Positions 1 through 8,055 of a DNA stretch of 25,243 nt are shown one piece after another. This stretch comes from an uncultured Oscillospiraceae bacterium. Its GTDB lineage: Bacteria; Bacillota; Clostridia; Oscillospirales; Acutalibacteraceae. Location: the NCBI GenBank assembly GCA_900539425.1, contig UQBX01000027.1, positions 1 through 25,243 of the forward strand. Direction: 5' to 3'. The notes below the pieces were generated by a model. It had not been told where the DNA came from. It saw only the letters and a list, made by a program, of their open reading frames with translations, and searched no databases. Positions within the stretch are counted from its first letter, which is position 1; each line of letters begins with the position of its first letter. A program made the translations under genes and the position numbers.

Positions 1-78
1 CATACCGCCTTTTCTTGTTATCCAGCCCTCCGGCTGTATCGGTTGAGCAAAAGTCAGCGTGGGATTGATGTGGTATCT

Positions 79-216
79 TTATCTAAGTGAACCCCCCGTT
101 TCCCATTTTGATACTGTTCTGTTGCTGATGTTGAGCAATTCCGCAAGCGCGGATTGAGTTAAGCCCTTATCCTTTCTGAGAGAGCAAATAAATCTGCCGA
201 TTTCCTTTGCGTCCAT
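79..216 (-). pseudogene. Truncated XRE/Cro-type HTH regulator (45 codons)
   Basis: Reading leftwards from an ATG at 216, 45 codons encode an XRE-type helix-turn-helix: a start of the form MDAKEIGRFI, then LRKDKGLTQSALAELL, then ISNRTVSKWETG. This is the DNA-binding half of many clostridial HTH_3 repressors. A GAGGTGG ribosome site lies 4-5 bases upstream, so the start is well supported. After WETG the family normally continues with roughly GxxxPDI and a dimerisation or C-terminal region; here it reads GGSLR and meets TAA at 79-81, right after a run of six G (C at 92-97 on the plus strand). The other two minus-strand frames also close quickly, so a simple one-base slip does not restore a recognisable protein. 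The same frame is open again from the stop to the window edge. It could be a decayed gene, a junction with foreign DNA, or a very short functional repressor. Confidence 0.6.
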
Positions 217-231
217 ATTACCACCTCAACA

Positions 232-266
232 AAACAATAACAATCAGCGCCGTTTTTTACAACGAA
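232..266 (-). promoter_or_regulatory. Possible promoter of the short HTH gene
   Basis: On the minus strand a TTGTAA-like -35 is followed after about 17 bases by TATTGT, just ahead of the GAGGTGG ribosome site of the HTH gene. Both boxes match the sigma-A consensus at four of six positions, so this is a weak call that rests mainly on location. Confidence 0.3.
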
Positions 267-282
267 CGAAGCGGGGAAAGAC

Positions 283-307
283 TCCACGCACCGTGGAATT
301 GTGCGTG
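283..307. repeat. Two overlapping, mutually exclusive inverted repeats
   Basis: TCCACG (283-288) pairs with CGTGGA (292-297) across a 3-base loop. Overlapping it, CACGCAC (285-291) pairs with GTGCGTG (301-307) across a 9-base loop. Both are perfect, and both cannot form at once. The element sits between the end of the lipoprotein gene and the promoter region of the HTH gene. It could terminate the lspA-to-lipoprotein transcript (no good T run follows on the minus strand) or be an operator for the adjacent HTH protein. The sequence alone does not decide between them. Confidence 0.5.
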
Positions 308-343
308 TTTTCAGTGGATTTTCTAAAAAAGCGCCGATATTTT

Positions 344-742
344 TTATAATTCTTCAAATGTAATGCCCACAATCATACTGTTTGATGACTGAGAAACCGA
401 AACACTTGCTTTTCCGTTTGTATAAAGCCATCCACCTGAACTGTCATTTTCATCTCCTGCAACTTCTGAAAATCCGTTTTTCTCAAGAAGTTCAAGATAG
501 TCATAGCAATCCTGCCTTGAAACATCATCAAGCGATACTGAAAAAATATTATCGTTCTCTATCTGATTTACAGGCACACCCGTTTGCGGTATGGGCACAG
601 CGGCTGTATATTCATTTTCAGGCCATTCGCTTATCTGCGTAATGTTTGCGCCGCTCTCAGTCTGCTGTTCATTTGCAGTACAAGCGGATAAACAGAAAGC
701 CAGAACAAGCGCAACGGCTATAGCTAAAAATTTTTTCTTCAT
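344..742 (-). CDS. Small secreted lipoprotein, DUF6591-like
   Basis: A 132-residue protein with a lipoprotein signal peptide: MKKK, a hydrophobic stretch to about residue 18, and the lipobox LSAC with the lipidated cysteine at about residue 21. It should be exported, modified by Lgt and cleaved by LspA, whose gene lies upstream in the same gene train. The mature part has a spacer with WPENEYT and PIPQTG, then a roughly 70-residue alpha/beta domain with DCYDYLELLEKNGF and a closing beta strand. That layout resembles small clostridial lipoproteins I recall as DUF6591; this assignment is from memory and tentative. The start lies 5 bases after the nfo stop and has no clear Shine-Dalgarno sequence, which suggests translation coupled to nfo. 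Function unknown. Confidence 0.8.
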   Translation of the reverse strand: MKKKFLAIAVALVLAFCLSACTANEQQTESGANITQISEWPENEYTAAVPIPQTGVPVNQIENDNIFSVSLDDVSRQDCYDYLELLEKNGFSEVAGDENDSSGGWLYTNGKASVSVSQSSNSMIVGITFEEL

Positions 743-747
743 AATAA

Positions 748-1575
748 TTATTTTACTAAAGATTTAAGCAAGGCTATCTCTTGGGCATAGCCGTCAAGCT
801 CATTGGGGGTTTCAAGAAACATGGGCAGATCTTTGAGATATTTATTGTTTACTATATTCTCAAAAGCCGCAATCCCTATATTGCCCTGCCCTATTTTCTC
901 ATGGCGGTCCTTGTGTGAGCCGAGAATATTTTTACTGTCGTTTATATGAAGCGCCTTAAGGCGGTCTATTCCGATAACACGGTCAAACTCCTCAAGCACG
1001 CCGTCAAGATCATTTACAATATCATAACCGCCGTCAAAAACATGGCAGGTATCAAGGCACACGCCTATTTTATTATTAATTTCAACGCCGTCAATGATAC
1101 TCCTGAGTTCCTCAAAATTCCTGCCGACCTCTGAACCTTTGCCCGCCATTGTTTCAAGCAGAACTGTTGTGGTCATTTCAGGGAACATAACTTCATTAAG
1201 TGTTTGGATAATGAGCTCAATTCCGCGCTCTGCGCCCTGCCCCGTGTGTGAGCCGGGGTGGAAATTATAAAGCATTGACGGAGTATATTCCATTCTTCTG
1301 AGGTCATCTGCAAATGTTTCTCGCGCAAAGCGCCTTGTATTCTCATTTGCAGAACAGCAGTTCAGAGTGTACGGAGCATGGGCAAGTATAACACCTACGC
1401 CGTTTTCTGCGCTTTCCTGAAGAAAAGCTGCTACATCTTTTTCGTCTATATCCTTTGCCTTTCCTCCGCGCGGATTTCGCGTAAAGAACTGAAAGGTATT
1501 GGCTCCGATAGAAACAGCTTCTCTGAGCATATGGGTATAGCCCTTGGAGGCACTTAAATGAGCGCCTATTATCAT
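748..1575 (-). CDS. nfo: Endonuclease IV (AP endonuclease)
   Basis: A 275-residue zinc-dependent TIM-barrel enzyme of the Nfo/AP endonuclease family 2, which cuts DNA 5' to abasic sites in base-excision repair. Family signatures appear in order: IGAHLSASKG at the N-terminus, NTFQFFTRNPR, LAHAPY, NFHPGSHTG with a metal-binding His, LLETMAGKG, VCLDTCHVFDGGYD, LHINDSKNILGSHKDRHEKIGQG, and a final FLETPNE. These supply the His, Asp and Glu ligands for the three zinc ions. Length matches the family (about 270-285). A GGGGGGAG ribosome site precedes the ATG, and the gene starts 12 bases after the HAD phosphatase gene. The downstream lipoprotein gene follows by 5 bases, so the two are almost certainly co-transcribed. 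Confidence 0.95.
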   Translation of the reverse strand: MIIGAHLSASKGYTHMLREAVSIGANTFQFFTRNPRGGKAKDIDEKDVAAFLQESAENGVGVILAHAPYTLNCCSANENTRRFARETFADDLRRMEYTPSMLYNFHPGSHTGQGAERGIELIIQTLNEVMFPEMTTTVLLETMAGKGSEVGRNFEELRSIIDGVEINNKIGVCLDTCHVFDGGYDIVNDLDGVLEEFDRVIGIDRLKALHINDSKNILGSHKDRHEKIGQGNIGIAAFENIVNNKYLKDLPMFLETPNELDGYAQEIALLKSLVK

Positions 1576-1587
1576 AACGCTCCCCCC

Positions 1588-2454
1588 TTATCTGAGCGCT
1601 ACTTGGCGTTCTTTGAGAATATCATCCTCCGCCCTTCCGCTCATGATATATTCAAGCAGATCGCCCACACAGCCATGATTACAATGACATGCTTCAAACT
1701 TGCATATCTCATGAATAGGCTTTGGCGCCTGCCCCGCGCATGCGGGAAGACCCACGGTTTTCAGCATATCCCAGTCATTATAATAATCGCCTATTGCGGC
1801 TATGTGCGACCTTTCTATGCCCATCTTATCCGCAAGCCACATTATTCCTGTGCCCTTATGAGTATCCTTTTGCAGCATTTCAAGGCTCCAAAGAGAAGAC
1901 GCCATAAAGTTTGCATCGGGATTTTCATTTTTGTCTATATATTTCTGAAGTTCATTTATGGTGAGCGGGTTAGACCAGAAAATGACTTTCATCCAGCCTT
2001 CCTCAGGCACGTTATCTATATGGGTAACCTGATAGTGGGATTTATCAAAATACATCTGCCCGCGGGAGAGCAGACCTTTTTTAACTATATAAACATAATC
2101 GTCAAAAAAGATACCTACATCAACGCTGTGGCCGTGGGTATTAAATAGTTCACTTATCTCGCGAACAAATTCCCTGCCCTTGGGGCCGATAGTCTGCTTC
2201 CATAAAAGCTTTTCCTGACTGTAATCATAGACACCCGCTCCGTTTACAATTACGGCAGGGCGATTTGCGGGAACACGGTCATAATTTCTTTTAAGACTTG
2301 AAATCATTCTTCCCGACGCAAGAGTAAAGTTACCGCCGAGGGAAGTGAATTTTTTTATAGCATCATAATTCCTTTTCGGAAGTTTTCTGAATTTGTTGTT
2401 GAGTGTGCCGTCTATATCTGAAACAACAAGCCAGTTTTCAAAGGTTTTAGCCAT
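1588..2454 (-). CDS. HAD-superfamily hydrolase, Cof-like subclass IIB
   Basis: A 288-residue HAD phosphatase. Motif I is VVSDIDGTL near residue 12, with the nucleophile and acid/base aspartates. Motif II is LASGR at about residue 45. The late motif IV, AIGDYYNDWDML, holds the magnesium-binding aspartates. Between II and IV is the large cap of the Cof/SPP type, which sets substrate choice. Such proteins dephosphorylate sugar phosphates, phosphorylated cofactors or similar small molecules; the substrate cannot be read here. GGAGG lies about 6 bases before the ATG. It is placed between rluD (36 bases upstream) and nfo (12 bases downstream), so it belongs to the same transcript. The C-terminus ends in a charged stretch of no known role. 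Confidence 0.85.
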   Translation of the reverse strand: MAKTFENWLVVSDIDGTLNNKFRKLPKRNYDAIKKFTSLGGNFTLASGRMISSLKRNYDRVPANRPAVIVNGAGVYDYSQEKLLWKQTIGPKGREFVREISELFNTHGHSVDVGIFFDDYVYIVKKGLLSRGQMYFDKSHYQVTHIDNVPEEGWMKVIFWSNPLTINELQKYIDKNENPDANFMASSLWSLEMLQKDTHKGTGIMWLADKMGIERSHIAAIGDYYNDWDMLKTVGLPACAGQAPKPIHEICKFEACHCNHGCVGDLLEYIMSGRAEDDILKERQVALR

Positions 2455-2490
2455 AATGCGCCTCCTTTTTTCCGATTATATTATCACGGC

Positions 2491-3417
2491 TTAAAGCCGA
2501 TTATTTTCAAGTTTAGATAAAAATTGTGTAAAATATTCAGGCAGTTCACTTTCAAACTCAAGCCATTCACCCGTTATGGGATGCCTGAATCCTATATGCT
2601 TTGCGTGCAGGCACTGCCCGTTAAGACCTTTCACGGGTTTCTTGGGGCCGTAGACCTCATCGCCCGCTATAGGGTGGCCTATGTATGATAGGTGCACTCT
2701 TATCTGATGAGTTCTGCCTGTTTCAAGAGTACATCGAAGATGCGTAAAACTGCCGTATCTGTTAAGGACTTTAACATGGGTTACGGCGGGTTTTGAATTT
2801 TTATAAACGACCGCCATTTTCTTTCTGTCCTTGGGATTTCTGCCTATCGGCTGAGAAACAGTAAATTCATCCTCTTTTATATTGCCATGCGCAACACATT
2901 CGTACGCACGTTCAAAAGAATGTTCTTTTATCTGATTTGCAAGGCCTGCATGAGCTCTGTCATTTTTTGCAACTATAAGCAGACCTGATGTATCTTTATC
3001 TATCCTGTGCACTATTCCGGGGCGCAATACTCCGTTTATTCCGCTGAGTGAACTGCCGCAGTGATAAAGAAGCGCATTTACAAGAGTGCCCGTATAATTA
3101 CCGGCGGCAGGGTGGACTACCATACCCTTTGGTTTATTTACAACAAGCAGATCCCTGTCTTCATAAACTATATCAAGCGGTATGTTTTCCGCTTTCGCTT
3201 CAAGCGGAACAGGTTCGGGAACAAGCACGCTTATTACATCGCCCTCTCGGCATTTATAATTTTTAGCGGCGGGTTTTGAATTTACCGAAACATTCCCCTG
3301 CTCCAGAAGCTTTGCGGCAACCGAACGTGAAATATCGCTTAGTGCGCCGCTTATGAATTTATCTATTCTTTCCCCGCCGCTGTCCGGCGGAACATTAAGG
3401 ATAAACGCGTTACTCAA
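2491..3417 (-). CDS. rluD: 23S rRNA pseudouridine synthase, RluD/YlyB family
   Basis: A 308-residue RluA-family pseudouridine synthase. An S4 RNA-binding domain occupies about residues 15-70 (GGERIDKFISG, VNSKPA). The catalytic domain carries VNKPKGMVVHP and HRIDKDTSGLL, whose aspartate (about residue 140) attacks the target uridine, and later GRTHQIRVH. Members modify helix 69 of 23S rRNA (RluD) or related sites; exact specificity is inferred. The start is TTG, supported by an ideal GGAGG 9 bases upstream and by the fit of the N-terminus to the family; no ATG lies nearby in frame. It overlaps the end of lspA by 8 bases. The lspA-rluD pair matches the lspA-ylyB order of Bacillus. Confidence 0.93.
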   Translation of the reverse strand: MSNAFILNVPPDSGGERIDKFISGALSDISRSVAAKLLEQGNVSVNSKPAAKNYKCREGDVISVLVPEPVPLEAKAENIPLDIVYEDRDLLVVNKPKGMVVHPAAGNYTGTLVNALLYHCGSSLSGINGVLRPGIVHRIDKDTSGLLIVAKNDRAHAGLANQIKEHSFERAYECVAHGNIKEDEFTVSQPIGRNPKDRKKMAVVYKNSKPAVTHVKVLNRYGSFTHLRCTLETGRTHQIRVHLSYIGHPIAGDEVYGPKKPVKGLNGQCLHAKHIGFRHPITGEWLEFESELPEYFTQFLSKLENNRL

Positions 3418-3892
3418 CGGTTTTATCCTCCTTTTTAAACAGATTTACCACAAGATAAAGTATCAGCGACACCGCGCCGAGTGTTACGGCACAGTCCGCA
3501 ATGTTGAATATTGCAAAATTCACGAAAGTGGGCTCGATAAAATCCACTACATAGCCGTAAAGCGCTCTGTCGATTAGATTTCCGATACCCCCCGCACAGA
3601 CAACGCCAAGGCTCCAGTAAAGCCAGAGCGGTTTGCATCTGTTTGAAAAAAGATACCACAGAATACCGATGCAAAGCACGGCAGTAAAAGCAACAAATAT
3701 CCATCTTGCGCCGCTGAACATTGAAAATGCCATTCCCGTATTTTCGGAATAATTGAAGCGAACGAATCCTTTTATAAGTTCGAACGGCTCGCCGCCTTTT
3801 AAATATTTTACGGCAAGAAATTTTGTTATCTGATCAAACGCCGTTATAAGAATTATCATAACAGCGCACCATATATGCTTTTTTCTGTGCAT
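3410..3892 (-). CDS. lspA: Lipoprotein signal peptidase (signal peptidase II)
   Basis: A 160-residue membrane aspartyl protease that removes signal peptides from prolipoproteins after lipidation. Four hydrophobic segments are visible. Family motifs include FDQITK near residue 19, NYSENTGMAFS, GGIGNLIDR with VVDF, and FNIADCAVTLG; the aspartates of VVDF and NIAD are the catalytic pair. Length is typical. A strong GGAGG lies 6-7 bases before the ATG. The gene follows the ileS terminator-like hairpin, and I see no convincing promoter in that 78-base gap, so transcription may depend on read-through from ileS. A plausible client, the small lipoprotein, is encoded at the end of this gene group. Confidence 0.95.
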   Translation of the reverse strand: MHRKKHIWCAVMIILITAFDQITKFLAVKYLKGGEPFELIKGFVRFNYSENTGMAFSMFSGARWIFVAFTAVLCIGILWYLFSNRCKPLWLYWSLGVVCAGGIGNLIDRALYGYVVDFIEPTFVNFAIFNIADCAVTLGAVSLILYLVVNLFKKEDKTVE

Positions 3893-3922
3893 AACTTCCT
3901 CCGGAATTAGTGCCGTATAGGC

Positions 3923-3951
3923 AAAAGAGGGGTGTTTTGCGCCCCTCTTTT
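3923..3951 (-). terminator. Hairpin terminator after ileS
   Basis: A perfect 10-bp stem (AAAAGAGGGG with CCCCTCTTTT) around a 9-base loop lies 19 bases past the ileS stop. On the minus strand the T tract is short and mostly inside the stem, so termination could be partial, which would feed lspA. On the plus strand the T run is longer, making the element bidirectional. Confidence 0.7.
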
Positions 3952-3970
3952 TAATTTGTGCATTAATTAA

Positions 3971-6766
3971 TTATTTACCCTCTTCTGCAAGAACTGCGGC
4001 GCAGTGTGCGCAGAGGTGCGGATGATTTTCATCACTGCCTACTGTTTCTGAGAATTTCCAGCAGCGTTCGCACTTTTCGCCCTTTGCGGGTTCAACGCCT
4101 ACTGAAAGTCCCTCAACCTCGCCGTCAAATGACTGCTTTTCCTGTGTAACAGTTACGCCTGAAGTGATGAATATCTCAGGCAGAGCGGTCTCAACTGATT
4201 TAAGGAAATCATAAAGCTCTCCTTCCGCTCCGAGAACGACGTGGGCTTCAAGTGATTTACCTATCTTCTTTTCATTACGCGCAAGTTCAAGCGCTTTCTG
4301 AACATCAACACGTACCTTGTGGATCTTATCCCATTTTTCCATAAAGCTGCTGTCTGCGTTGATGAAATCAGCTGTTGGGATTTCATTGAATAGCGGTGAT
4401 TCGGGATTTCTTGACTTATCGTGAGGCATAAATCTCCAGATCTCATCTGCAGTAAACGCAAGGATAGGTGTAAGCAGAAGAGTGAGTGAGTCAAGTATCT
4501 TATAAAGCACTGTCTGTGCCGCACGGCGTGTCTTAGAAGTGCTTACTGAGGTATAAAGTCTGTCTTTAAGAACATCGAAATAGAAGTTACTCATATCAAC
4601 AACGCAGAAATTATGAATAGCGTGCGCCGCTGTATGATATTCATATATCTCATAGCCGTTTCTGGCAGTATTGATAACCTCATCAAGCTTCATAAGAGCA
4701 TACTTATCAAGCTCCTCAAGCTCCTCATTGGGAAGCATATCCTTATCGGGGTCAAAATCATAAAGGTTGCCCAGACAGAAGCGGGCGGTATTTCTGATCT
4801 TTCTGTAATTATCAGAAAGCTGTTTCAATATATCCTTGCTGATTCTGATATCGGCATGATAATCAGAAGAAGCAACCCAAAGACGAAGAATATCTGCGCC
4901 GTACTGCTTGATGATATCCTGCGGAGCAATACCGTTGCCGAGAGATTTAGACATCTTCTTGCCCTCGCCGTCAACTGTCCATCCGTGTGTAACAATCTGC
5001 TTGAACGGAGCGCCGTTTCCGCCTGCAACGGAAGTCAGCAATGATGACTGGAACCAGCCTCTGTACTGGTCTGCACCCTCAAGATAAACATCTGCGGGAC
5101 GTCTAAGGTAGTCGCGGTTTTTAAGAACGGCAGCATGGGTAGAACCGGAATCAAACCATACGTCCATAATATCGGTTTCCTTTTCAAATCCCTCAGCAGC
5201 GCCGCAGTGCGGGCACTTGTAGCCGTCCGGAAGGAAATATTCGGCATCGTGGGCATACCACGCATCTGAGCCCTCCTGACCGAAGATATCGGAAACTTTC
5301 ATCATTATATCATTGTCAATGATCTCTTTGCCGCACTTTTTGCAGTAAACAACCGGAATGGGGACGCCCCATTTTCTCTGGCGGGAAATACACCAGTCGG
5401 CACGCTCGCGGATCATGCTCTGAAGACGATCTTTTCCCCATGCGGGATACCACTCAACATCTTCGGAAGCCTTGATTGCATCTTCCTTAAAGTCATCAAC
5501 TGAGCAGAACCACTGAGAAGTAGCCCTGAAGATTATGGGCTTATGACAGCGCCAGCAGTGTGGATACTGGTGAATGATCTTCTGAAGTGCGAAGAGATTG
5601 CCTGTTTTTTCAAGATGCTCGGCAATAGGCTTGTTTGCCTCTTCGGTTGTAAGTCCTGCGAACTGGCCTGCTTCTTCAGTAAGTCTGCCGTGTGCGTCAA
5701 CAGGAACTACAACGGGAAGTTCAGGATAATTCTTGCAGACTACAAAGTCCTCAACACCGTGGCCGGGGGCAGTGTGAACACATCCTGTACCGCTTTCAAG
5801 AGTAACGTGATCACCAACGATAACAAGTGATATTCTGTCAATAAACGGGTGACGGCACTTGATATACTCAAGCTCGCTTCCCATGATGGTGCCGAGTGTT
5901 TCATACTCGGTTACGCCTCTTGCCTCCATAGCGGACGCGGCAAGCTCTGTTGCCATTACATAATATTCATCCCCGCTCTTGATAAGTGAATACTCAAAAT
6001 CAGGGCCTACACAGATAGCCACATTTGCGGGCAGTGTCCATGTAGTTGTTGTCCAAATTACAAAATAGGTTTTGCTGAGGTCTGCGCCCATGGCGGTGAG
6101 TTTGCCCAAGTCATCCTCAACATTGAATTTTACATAGATTGAATGGCACGGATCCTCTGCGTATTCTATCTCCGCCTCCGCAAGAGCAGTATTGCAGTCT
6201 GGGCACCAGTAAACCGGCTTCAGGCCCTTATATATATATCCCTTTGTTGCCATGGAAGCAAAAACTTTTATCTGCTCCGCCTCAAAATCCTTGGTAAGTG
6301 TGATGTAAGGATTATCCCATTCACCGATAGATCCCAGACGCTTAAAGCTTTCACGCTGCATATCAACATAGCCGAGAGCAGTCTCTCTGCATATCTTGCG
6401 CAGTTCAAGGTCTGAAATATTGCTGTGAGCTGAAATATGAGCTTCTTTTCTTGCTTTGAGCTCAGTGGGAAGACCGTGAGTATCCCAGCCCGGAACATAG
6501 GGTGATTTATAACCCGTCATATTCTTATATCTTACAATAAAATCCTTTAAGGTCTTATTGAGCGCATGGCCGATATGGATATCGCCGTTTGCGTACGGAG
6601 GGCCGTCATGCAGAATAAAGAGCGGCTTGCCCTCGTTGTTTTCCATAAGCTTTTCGTAAAGATTATTATCGTACCAGTCTTTGAGAATCTCCGGCTCACG
6701 CTGGGGAAGATTTGCCCTCATGGGGAAATCCGTTTTCATCATGTTTAAAGTATCTTTATAGTCCAT
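3971..6766 (-). CDS. ileS: Isoleucyl-tRNA synthetase
   Basis: Class I aminoacyl-tRNA synthetase that charges tRNA(Ile). The HIGH motif appears as DIHIGHALNK around residue 64, and KMSKS as GKKMSKSLGN. The inserted CP1 editing domain is visible (GTGCVHTAPGHGVEDF), as is PYVPGWDTHGLP. The C-terminal zinc finger has four cysteines (CERCWKF, then CAHC). About 931 residues, as expected for the bacterial IleS1 type. I start at the ATG giving MDYKDTLNMM, which matches the usual N-terminus of the family. Its AGAGG lies 12 bases upstream, rather far; a TTG four codons upstream (6778) is possible but sits immediately against the AGAGG. The gene is 23 bases after divIVA. No T-box leader is present, unlike many Firmicutes ileS genes, because the gene is internal to an operon. 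Confidence 0.95.
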   Translation of the reverse strand: MDYKDTLNMMKTDFPMRANLPQREPEILKDWYDNNLYEKLMENNEGKPLFILHDGPPYANGDIHIGHALNKTLKDFIVRYKNMTGYKSPYVPGWDTHGLPTELKARKEAHISAHSNISDLELRKICRETALGYVDMQRESFKRLGSIGEWDNPYITLTKDFEAEQIKVFASMATKGYIYKGLKPVYWCPDCNTALAEAEIEYAEDPCHSIYVKFNVEDDLGKLTAMGADLSKTYFVIWTTTTWTLPANVAICVGPDFEYSLIKSGDEYYVMATELAASAMEARGVTEYETLGTIMGSELEYIKCRHPFIDRISLVIVGDHVTLESGTGCVHTAPGHGVEDFVVCKNYPELPVVVPVDAHGRLTEEAGQFAGLTTEEANKPIAEHLEKTGNLFALQKIIHQYPHCWRCHKPIIFRATSQWFCSVDDFKEDAIKASEDVEWYPAWGKDRLQSMIRERADWCISRQRKWGVPIPVVYCKKCGKEIIDNDIMMKVSDIFGQEGSDAWYAHDAEYFLPDGYKCPHCGAAEGFEKETDIMDVWFDSGSTHAAVLKNRDYLRRPADVYLEGADQYRGWFQSSLLTSVAGGNGAPFKQIVTHGWTVDGEGKKMSKSLGNGIAPQDIIKQYGADILRLWVASSDYHADIRISKDILKQLSDNYRKIRNTARFCLGNLYDFDPDKDMLPNEELEELDKYALMKLDEVINTARNGYEIYEYHTAAHAIHNFCVVDMSNFYFDVLKDRLYTSVSTSKTRRAAQTVLYKILDSLTLLLTPILAFTADEIWRFMPHDKSRNPESPLFNEIPTADFINADSSFMEKWDKIHKVRVDVQKALELARNEKKIGKSLEAHVVLGAEGELYDFLKSVETALPEIFITSGVTVTQEKQSFDGEVEGLSVGVEPAKGEKCERCWKFSETVGSDENHPHLCAHCAAVLAEEGK

Positions 6767-6789
6767 TTCAATCAACAACCTCTATGTAA

Positions 6790-8031
6790 TTATTTTCTTT
6801 TTTTCTTAAAAAATCCCTTGAATTTAACTCCGCCGTCTTCGTCATCTTCTTCATCGGGGGGAATAAGACTTATTTTTTCACTAGTTCTTACGCCCTCAGG
6901 CTTTACGTGGAAAAAATCTTCAAAAGGGAGATGCTGTCCGTCCTCCTCATCATCATTTTCCTGCTGCTCCATTTCGGGCTCTTCATTTATCTCGGTAACT
7001 TCCCCGTCATCTGCAGGATCCTGTGAAAAAGCGTCTATAGCTTCCTTAACATCGGGCTCTTCATCCTCTTCCTGAGCATCTGACTTGGAAATCTCTTCAA
7101 GCTCATACTCAACGTCAAAATCGTCGTCTGCGCTGTCCTGAGTATCCTCTTCCTCGTCCTGCGTAAAAGCAACATCATCCTGCTCTTCAGGAGCATTTGA
7201 ATTGTCTTCAGCAGTATCCTCATCGGCTTCGGCCTCTGAGGTTTCCTCTGCCTGCTCATCCTGAATTTCCTGAGCCTCGTTTTCTGCTATATCCTGCTCT
7301 ATCTCATCTATCTTAGCAGAAACATTTTCAATATTCTGCTGAGTTTCGTCTATTTTATCTGATATTTCAGCATCATCTGCCGAAACGGGAGCCTCCATCA
7401 TATCGCCGAGCTTTTGAAGCTGAGCCTCATAAAGAGAAACAAGTCTTTCTTTGAACGCATCAGCCTCTTTTTTAAGATTATTCGTAAGGCTTTCGTAATA
7501 ATCCTTTTCTTCCTTAGATTTTGTAAGAAGCTCCTGCGAAATATTTTTAGCTTCAGTAAGAAGTCCTGCGGCGTCAGCTTTTGCGTCTGCAAGCTCCTTA
7601 TCAGCTTTTTCACGGGCTTCGCTGAGTATTGCCTCAGCTGCTTCTGTTTTTTCCTTTGTAATATCAGCCGCATATTCACGAGCTTCTGAAATTATCTTCT
7701 CTGCTTTTGCCTTTGCTTCCATAACTGTGTTCTGAACAGTATTAGCGCTGTCCGCAAGCAGTTTTTCAGATTTCTCCTGAGCCTCTTTTTCAACTTTGGA
7801 AGCAGCCTTCTGCGCAGTAAGAAGAGTATCTTTTATTGAATCTTCCTCCGCTCTGTATTCCTCTATTTTAGCGGCAAGGATCTCCATTTTTCTGTAAAGT
7901 TCCTTATTTTCATCATAAATGGCAGAAAACGACTCCTCTATCTGCTGAAGGAACTCATTTGTTTCATCAATATCATAACCGTGTGATGCGGTTGAAAGCA
8001 CTTTTTCTTTGATCTGGCTCGGCGTAATCAT
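6790..8031 (-). CDS. divIVA: DivIVA-family protein with long acidic tail
   Basis: A 413-residue coiled-coil protein. The first roughly 60 residues are the DivIVA lipid-binding and coiled-coil start (MITPSQIKEKVLS, then GYDIDETNEFLQQIEESF), which recognises negatively curved membrane at division sites and poles. Residues about 40-215 form a continuous coiled coil rich in A, E and K. From about residue 220 onwards the chain becomes extremely acidic and probably disordered, and it closes with a basic GFFKKKRK end. Bacillus DivIVA is near 164 residues, so this is much longer. AGAGGAG precedes the ATG by about 9 bases. It lies directly after sepF, in the position of divIVA in the Bacillus ylm cluster, and just before ileS, which supports the name. 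Confidence 0.88.
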   Translation of the reverse strand: MITPSQIKEKVLSTASHGYDIDETNEFLQQIEESFSAIYDENKELYRKMEILAAKIEEYRAEEDSIKDTLLTAQKAASKVEKEAQEKSEKLLADSANTVQNTVMEAKAKAEKIISEAREYAADITKEKTEAAEAILSEAREKADKELADAKADAAGLLTEAKNISQELLTKSKEEKDYYESLTNNLKKEADAFKERLVSLYEAQLQKLGDMMEAPVSADDAEISDKIDETQQNIENVSAKIDEIEQDIAENEAQEIQDEQAEETSEAEADEDTAEDNSNAPEEQDDVAFTQDEEEDTQDSADDDFDVEYELEEISKSDAQEEDEEPDVKEAIDAFSQDPADDGEVTEINEEPEMEQQENDDEEDGQHLPFEDFFHVKPEGVRTSEKISLIPPDEEDDEDGGVKFKGFFKKKRK

Positions 8032-8055
8032 AATTTATTCTCCTCTCTTTTACGC

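Noticed and set aside
1558..2148. A 196-codon plus-strand frame opposite the HAD gene
   Set aside because: Shadow frame; the minus strand carries complete HAD motifs and a strong ribosome site.
6767..6789. T-box riboswitch for ileS
   Set aside because: Only 23 bases separate divIVA and ileS, too short for a T-box, and no such leader is seen upstream of divIVA.
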